Below, in pieces: positions 30,043-33,325 of a stretch of 33,325 nt of DNA. The notes beneath the pieces are model-generated. The model was not told where the DNA came from, ran no database searches, and was given only the letters and a program-made list of their open reading frames with translations. The first letter of the stretch is position 1. Every line of letters begins with the position of its first letter. The stretch is from the NCBI GenBank assembly GCA_945889015.1, contig CAMDBL010000020.1, forward strand, positions 1-33,325, read 5' to 3'. The translations under genes and the position numbers were made by a program. This DNA is from Devosia equisanguinis. GTDB taxonomy: Bacteria > Pseudomonadota > Alphaproteobacteria > Rhizobiales > Hyphomicrobiaceae.

Positions 30043-31959
30043 ATGACGGAGATGACGCCGCCCGCGTTCATGCAGTCCCTCCCCCACGAAGGGAGAGGAC
30101 GCCGCGCCATAAGTCGGCGCGCGATCGACATCCTCTCGTGGGTCCGATTGGCGGGCGTCCTAGCGCTTGCGGTCGTGCTCGCTGCTATGCCGATAACTGC
30201 CCGTGCTCAATCGCCCGCGCACGGACTCTCCACCTTCGGTGATCTCAAGTATCCCGCAGGCTTCAAGCACTTCGACTACGTCAATCCGGATGCGCCCAAG
30301 GGCGGGCGGATGTCGATGATCGGACCGTCGGGGCGGACCACGTTCGACAGCTTCAACGCCTTCATCCTGCGAGGCGACGCGGCCCAGGGCCTCGAGCTGC
30401 TGTTCGACTCGCTGATGGTACGGGCAGCCGACGAGCCGTCCGCCGTCTACGGGCTGGTCGCCAGGGACGCCGAGGTTGCGGCCGACAAGCGCTCGGTGAC
30501 CTTCCGCCTGCGTCCCGAGGCCAGGTTCGCCGACGCGAGCCCGGTGACGGCGGCTGACGCCGTGTTCTCGTTCGAGACTCTGAAAGCCAAGGGCCACCCC
30601 GCGATCCGGATACAGTTGCGCGACGTGGTGAAGGCCGAGGCGCTCGATCCCGCCACGGTGCGCTACACGTTCCAGGGCGATCTCGTCCGCGACCTGCCGA
30701 TCATCGTCGCCGGCCTGCCCCTGCTGTCGAAGGCCTTCTACGCCACCCGCGAGTTCGACCAGACCACGCTGGAGCCACCGCTGGGCTCGGGGCCTTACGT
30801 CATCGGCGAGCACCGCCAGGGCGCGTTCGTCACCTACAAGCGCCGCCCGGAGTATTGGGCCAAGGATCTCGCCGTCAACGTCGGCCGCTTCAACTTCGAC
30901 GAGGTCCGCTACGAGTACTATCGCGACCGCACCGCCGAACTCGAGGGCTTGAAGGCCGGCAACTACGACCTGCGCGAAGAGTTCACCTCGCGCGACTGGG
31001 CGACGGCCTACGACATTGCCGCCGTCAAGGAGGGCCGCCTGCTGCGCGAGACGTTGCCGGACGCCAGCCCGTCCGGCGCGCAAGGCTTTTTCCTCAACAC
31101 GCGACGGGCGAAGTTCCAGGACGTGCGGGTCAGGAAGGCGCTCGACTACGCTTTCGACTACGAATGGTCGAACAAAAACCTGTTCTTCGGCGCTTACACG
31201 CGGACCACGAGCTACTTCGAGAATTCCGACATGAAGGCGTCCGGCAAGCCGTCGCCGGAAGAGCTGGCACTGCTCGAGCCGTTCCGCGCCAAGCTGCCGC
31301 CGGCGGTGTTCGGCGAGCCCTACACGCCGCCGGTGTCGGACGGCTCGGGCAGCGATCGCAAGCTGTTGCGCGAGGCCGCGCGTTTGCTGGACGAGGCCGG
31401 CTGGAAGGCCACGGGCGGCAAGCGCGTCAACGACAAGGGCGAGGGACTGGACATCGAGTTCCTGGTCAATGATCCGACCAGCGAGCGGCTGACCGGGCCT
31501 TACGTCAAGAACCTGCAGGCGATCGGCATCACCGCCAGCATCCGTCGCGTCGATCCGGCCCAGTACGAGCGCCGCAGCAAGGCGTTCGACTACGACATCA
31601 AGACCCAGCGCTACTCGATGCGCCTGACACCCGGCGTCGAACTGAAGAACTACTGGGGCAGCGAGGCGGCCAACGCGGAAGGCAGCTTCAATCTCTCCGG
31701 CATCAAGGATCCGGTGATCGATGCGTTGATCGACAAGGTCGTGGCCGCGCGGAACCGGACCGAGATGGTGACCGCGACGCGGGCGATCGACCGGGTGCTG
31801 CGCGCCGGGCACTACTGGGTACCGCACTGGTACAAGGCCTCGCATCACATGGTCTACTGGAGCCGCTTCTCGCGACCCGCGGTCAAGCCGCTCTACGACC
31901 GCGGCGTCGATACGTGGTGGTACGATCAGGCCAAAGCTGCGAAGCTGAAACCCAATTGA
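30043..31959 (+). CDS. Oligopeptide-type ABC transporter substrate-binding protein 2 (YejA-like)
   Basis: A paralogue of the preceding protein, with the same domain order. 638 residues. The N-terminal 25 are polar, then a membrane-spanning signal core (about 32-50, VRLAGVLALAVVLAAMP) ends at RAQS. Matching blocks include FDYVNPDAPKGGRMSMIG, LEPPLGSGPYVIG, DYAFDYEWSNKNLFFGAYTR and GVDTWWYDQ. I take the ATG at 30043, which has GCGGAG six bases upstream, rather than 30037. It differs from copy 1 in the ligand-facing segments (for example around TSRDWATAYD versus SSKQWATAYD), so it probably binds a different range of peptides and shares the permease. It is followed by a 79 nt gap holding a long hairpin and then yejB. 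Confidence 0.92.
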   Translation: MTEMTPPAFMQSLPHEGRGRRAISRRAIDILSWVRLAGVLALAVVLAAMPITARAQSPAHGLSTFGDLKYPAGFKHFDYVNPDAPKGGRMSMIGPSGRTTFDSFNAFILRGDAAQGLELLFDSLMVRAADEPSAVYGLVARDAEVAADKRSVTFRLRPEARFADASPVTAADAVFSFETLKAKGHPAIRIQLRDVVKAEALDPATVRYTFQGDLVRDLPIIVAGLPLLSKAFYATREFDQTTLEPPLGSGPYVIGEHRQGAFVTYKRRPEYWAKDLAVNVGRFNFDEVRYEYYRDRTAELEGLKAGNYDLREEFTSRDWATAYDIAAVKEGRLLRETLPDASPSGAQGFFLNTRRAKFQDVRVRKALDYAFDYEWSNKNLFFGAYTRTTSYFENSDMKASGKPSPEELALLEPFRAKLPPAVFGEPYTPPVSDGSGSDRKLLREAARLLDEAGWKATGGKRVNDKGEGLDIEFLVNDPTSERLTGPYVKNLQAIGITASIRRVDPAQYERRSKAFDYDIKTQRYSMRLTPGVELKNYWGSEAANAEGSFNLSGIKDPVIDALIDKVVAARNRTEMVTATRAIDRVLRAGHYWVPHWYKASHHMVYWSRFSRPAVKPLYDRGVDTWWYDQAKAAKLKPN

Positions 31960-32028
31960 GGAGTGAGGGGAGAGAAGTGAGGAGAGAGAGCTGTCTTTCT
32001 CACTCTTCACTCCTCTTCCCTCTTTTCT
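31958..32028 (+). promoter_or_regulatory. Purine/pyrimidine hairpin between the second binding protein and yejB
   Basis: A nearly pure purine run (31958-31990) is followed by a nearly pure pyrimidine run (31991-32027). GAGGAGTGA (31958-31966) pairs exactly with TCACTCCTC (32007-32015), and the inner parts pair imperfectly. In mRNA this gives a long hairpin inside the operon just before the yejB ribosome site (GGAAGGA at about 32029-32035). It could stabilise the upstream transcript or partly terminate it, giving more binding protein than permease. Confidence 0.6.
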
Positions 32029-32038
32029 GGAAGGACCG

Positions 32039-33169
32039 ATGGCCGCCTATCTCATCAAGCGACTGCTGCTCATCATCCCGACGCTGATTGGCATCATGAC
32101 GATCAATTTCGTCATCATCCAGTTCGCGCCGGGTGGACCGGTCGAGCGCGTCATCGCCCAGCTCTCAGGCACCGACGTGTCGGCGACCTCGCGCATCTCG
32201 GGTGGCTCCGGCGACGGGCTGAGCCAGGGCACCCAGTTCGGCCAGGGCAGCGCGGATGCCGCAACCTCGAAGTACCGCGGCGCGCAGGGCCTCGACCCCG
32301 AGTTCATCAAGCAGCTCGAGAAGCAGTTCGGCTTCGACAAGCCGGCGCACGTTCGCTTCTTCAACATGCTGGCCGACTACGCCGTGTTCAATTTCGGCAA
32401 CAGCTATTTCCGCGACGTCAGCGTGATGCAGCTGATCAAGGAAAAGCTGCCGGTGTCGATCTCACTCGGCCTGTGGATGACGCTGCTGACCTACCTGATC
32501 GCCATTCCGCTCGGCATCCGCAAGGCCGTGCGCGACGGCGAACGCTTCGACGTGTGGACGAGCGGCGCGCTCGTCGTCGGCTACGCGGTGCCGGGCTTTC
32601 TGGTCGCGGTCTTCCTGCTGGTGCTGTTCGCCGGCGGCTCGTTCTTCCAATGGTTCCCTTCGCGCGGACTGCTGTCAGACACCTACGCCAGCTACAGTTT
32701 CGCGCGCTGCGCGACGAGCCTCGGCTGCGTCACCGACTATTTCTGGCACTTGGTGCTGCCGATCACCGCGATGGCGCTCGGCGCTTTCACCACGATGTCG
32801 TTCCTGACCAAGAACTCGTTCCTCGACGAGATCCGCAAGCAGTACGTGGTCACCGCGCGGGCCAAGGGCCTCGACGACGGCCAGGTGCTCTACGGCCACG
32901 TGTTCCGCAACGCCATGCTGCTGATCATCGCCGGCTTCCCCGGCGCGTTCATCACCGCCTTCTTCGCCGGCGCGCTGTTGATCGAGACCATCTTCTCGCT
33001 CGACGGCCTCGGCCTGCTCGGCTTCGAATCGATCATCAACCGCGACTACCCCGTGGTGTTCGCCACGCTCTACATCTTCTCTCTCCTGGGCCTCGTCGTG
33101 AACCTGATCTCCGATTTCGTCTACACGCTGGTCGATCCCCGCATCGACTTCGAGAGCCGGGAGGTCTGA
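32039..33169 (+). CDS. yejB: Microcin C/oligopeptide ABC transporter permease YejB
   Basis: An inner-membrane permease subunit of 376 residues. The first helix is at about 8-30 (LLLIIPTLIGIMTINFVIIQ), followed by a long periplasmic region with the Gly/Ser/Gln-rich insert GGSGDGLSQGTQFGQG typical of YejB and absent from ordinary DppB. Five more membrane helices follow, and the coupling loop facing the ATPase is LDEIRKQYVVTARAKGLDDG with RNAMLLIIAGFP. The ATG at 32039 has GGAAGGA upstream. Its end carries the ribosome site of yejE, so the two are tightly coupled. The ATPase gene yejF is expected past the window edge. Confidence 0.95.
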   Translation: MAAYLIKRLLLIIPTLIGIMTINFVIIQFAPGGPVERVIAQLSGTDVSATSRISGGSGDGLSQGTQFGQGSADAATSKYRGAQGLDPEFIKQLEKQFGFDKPAHVRFFNMLADYAVFNFGNSYFRDVSVMQLIKEKLPVSISLGLWMTLLTYLIAIPLGIRKAVRDGERFDVWTSGALVVGYAVPGFLVAVFLLVLFAGGSFFQWFPSRGLLSDTYASYSFARCATSLGCVTDYFWHLVLPITAMALGAFTTMSFLTKNSFLDEIRKQYVVTARAKGLDDGQVLYGHVFRNAMLLIIAGFPGAFITAFFAGALLIETIFSLDGLGLLGFESIINRDYPVVFATLYIFSLLGLVVNLISDFVYTLVDPRIDFESREV

Positions 33170-33172
33170 GCC

Positions 33173-33325
33173 TTGGACACCCGCCTCGACGAGCCGACGC
33201 CGCCGCACGAGCCCTCTCGCCTGCGAGCGCAGCTGGCCGCAGCATGGGCGTCGGCGACCGGCCGCTTCGCCCAGTCGCCGATCAACCGCCGCCGCTGGGA
33301 CAACTTCCGCGCCCACCGGCGCGGC
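33173..33325 (+). CDS. yejE: ABC transporter permease YejE, N-terminal fragment
   Basis: The first 51 residues of the second permease subunit, cut by the window edge. The start is TTG at 33173, supported by GGGAGG eight bases upstream inside the end of yejB; no ATG in this frame lies nearby. A variable polar N-terminus leads to SPINRRRWDNFRAHRRG, the basic stretch that precedes the first membrane helix in YejE proteins. Confidence 0.85.
   Translation, partial: MDTRLDEPTPPHEPSRLRAQLAAAWASATGRFAQSPINRRRWDNFRAHRRG

Noticed and set aside
28033-30087. A 684-residue minus-strand open frame.
   Set aside because: It is the antisense of the YejA-like gene, with the Arg/Leu/Gly-rich composition typical of shadow frames in GC-rich DNA and no domain.

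Overview
The window is GC-rich, densely coding DNA with no rRNA, tRNA, phage or transposase genes that I can see. The gene families point to an alphaproteobacterium of the Hyphomicrobiales (Rhizobiales), probably near Bradyrhizobium, Rhodopseudomonas or Xanthobacteraceae relatives. The main indicators are a membrane-anchored cytochrome c like CycM beside divergent kdsB-pheA, tandem yejA-type binding proteins ahead of yejB-yejE, etfBA with a 3-hydroxyacyl-CoA dehydrogenase near a PduO-type adenosyltransferase and a HIG1-like protein, a Bug-type binding protein and an Uma2 protein. The assignment rests on gene content only.

Layout. Positions 1-3547, minus strand: a galactonate-type sugar-acid block (dgoK, dgoA), a DUF2798 membrane protein and a TPP-dependent enzyme cut by the window edge. 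3786-7052: a renalase-like flavoprotein and hemW on plus, then a GcvA-like LysR regulator on minus whose 3' end overlaps hemW by 122 bp. 7053-8663, plus: a small unknown gene with its own terminator, a YqaA/DedA membrane protein and dsbB. 8664-9995: a 1.3 kb gap with no convincing gene, most of it a strongly strand-asymmetric island packed with the tetranucleotide GCGT. 9996-10226: a small unknown protein. 10316-12998, minus: 3-hydroxybutyryl-CoA dehydrogenase, etfA, etfB. 13268-15223, minus: a rhomboid protease and a GlxA-type regulator, divergent from a methyltransferase. 16429-17272, minus: cobalamin adenosyltransferase and the HIG1-like protein. 17440-19742, plus: rsmI, yraN and an alpha/beta hydrolase carrying the full fluoroacetate dehalogenase residue set. 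19761-21517, minus: a Bug-type binding protein and a small methyltransferase. 21821-23533, plus: a GMC oxidoreductase. 23567-27178, minus: Uma2, an unknown membrane protein, pheA and kdsB. 27406-33325, plus: cycM with a strong terminator, then two oligopeptide-type binding proteins, yejB and the start of yejE.

How the genes work together. EtfAB takes electrons from acyl-CoA dehydrogenases while the hydroxyacyl-CoA dehydrogenase handles the next oxidation step, and the adenosyltransferase supplies adenosylcobalamin, for example to methylmalonyl-CoA mutase. CycM and the HIG1-like protein belong to respiration. The two YejA-like proteins with YejB/YejE form an ABC importer for oligopeptides or peptide-nucleotides. 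The part least like known annotation is the GCGT island at about 9051-9740, bordered on its left by a perfect GAAC-N7-GAAC (alphaproteobacterial LexA-type) site; I found no family or function for it.
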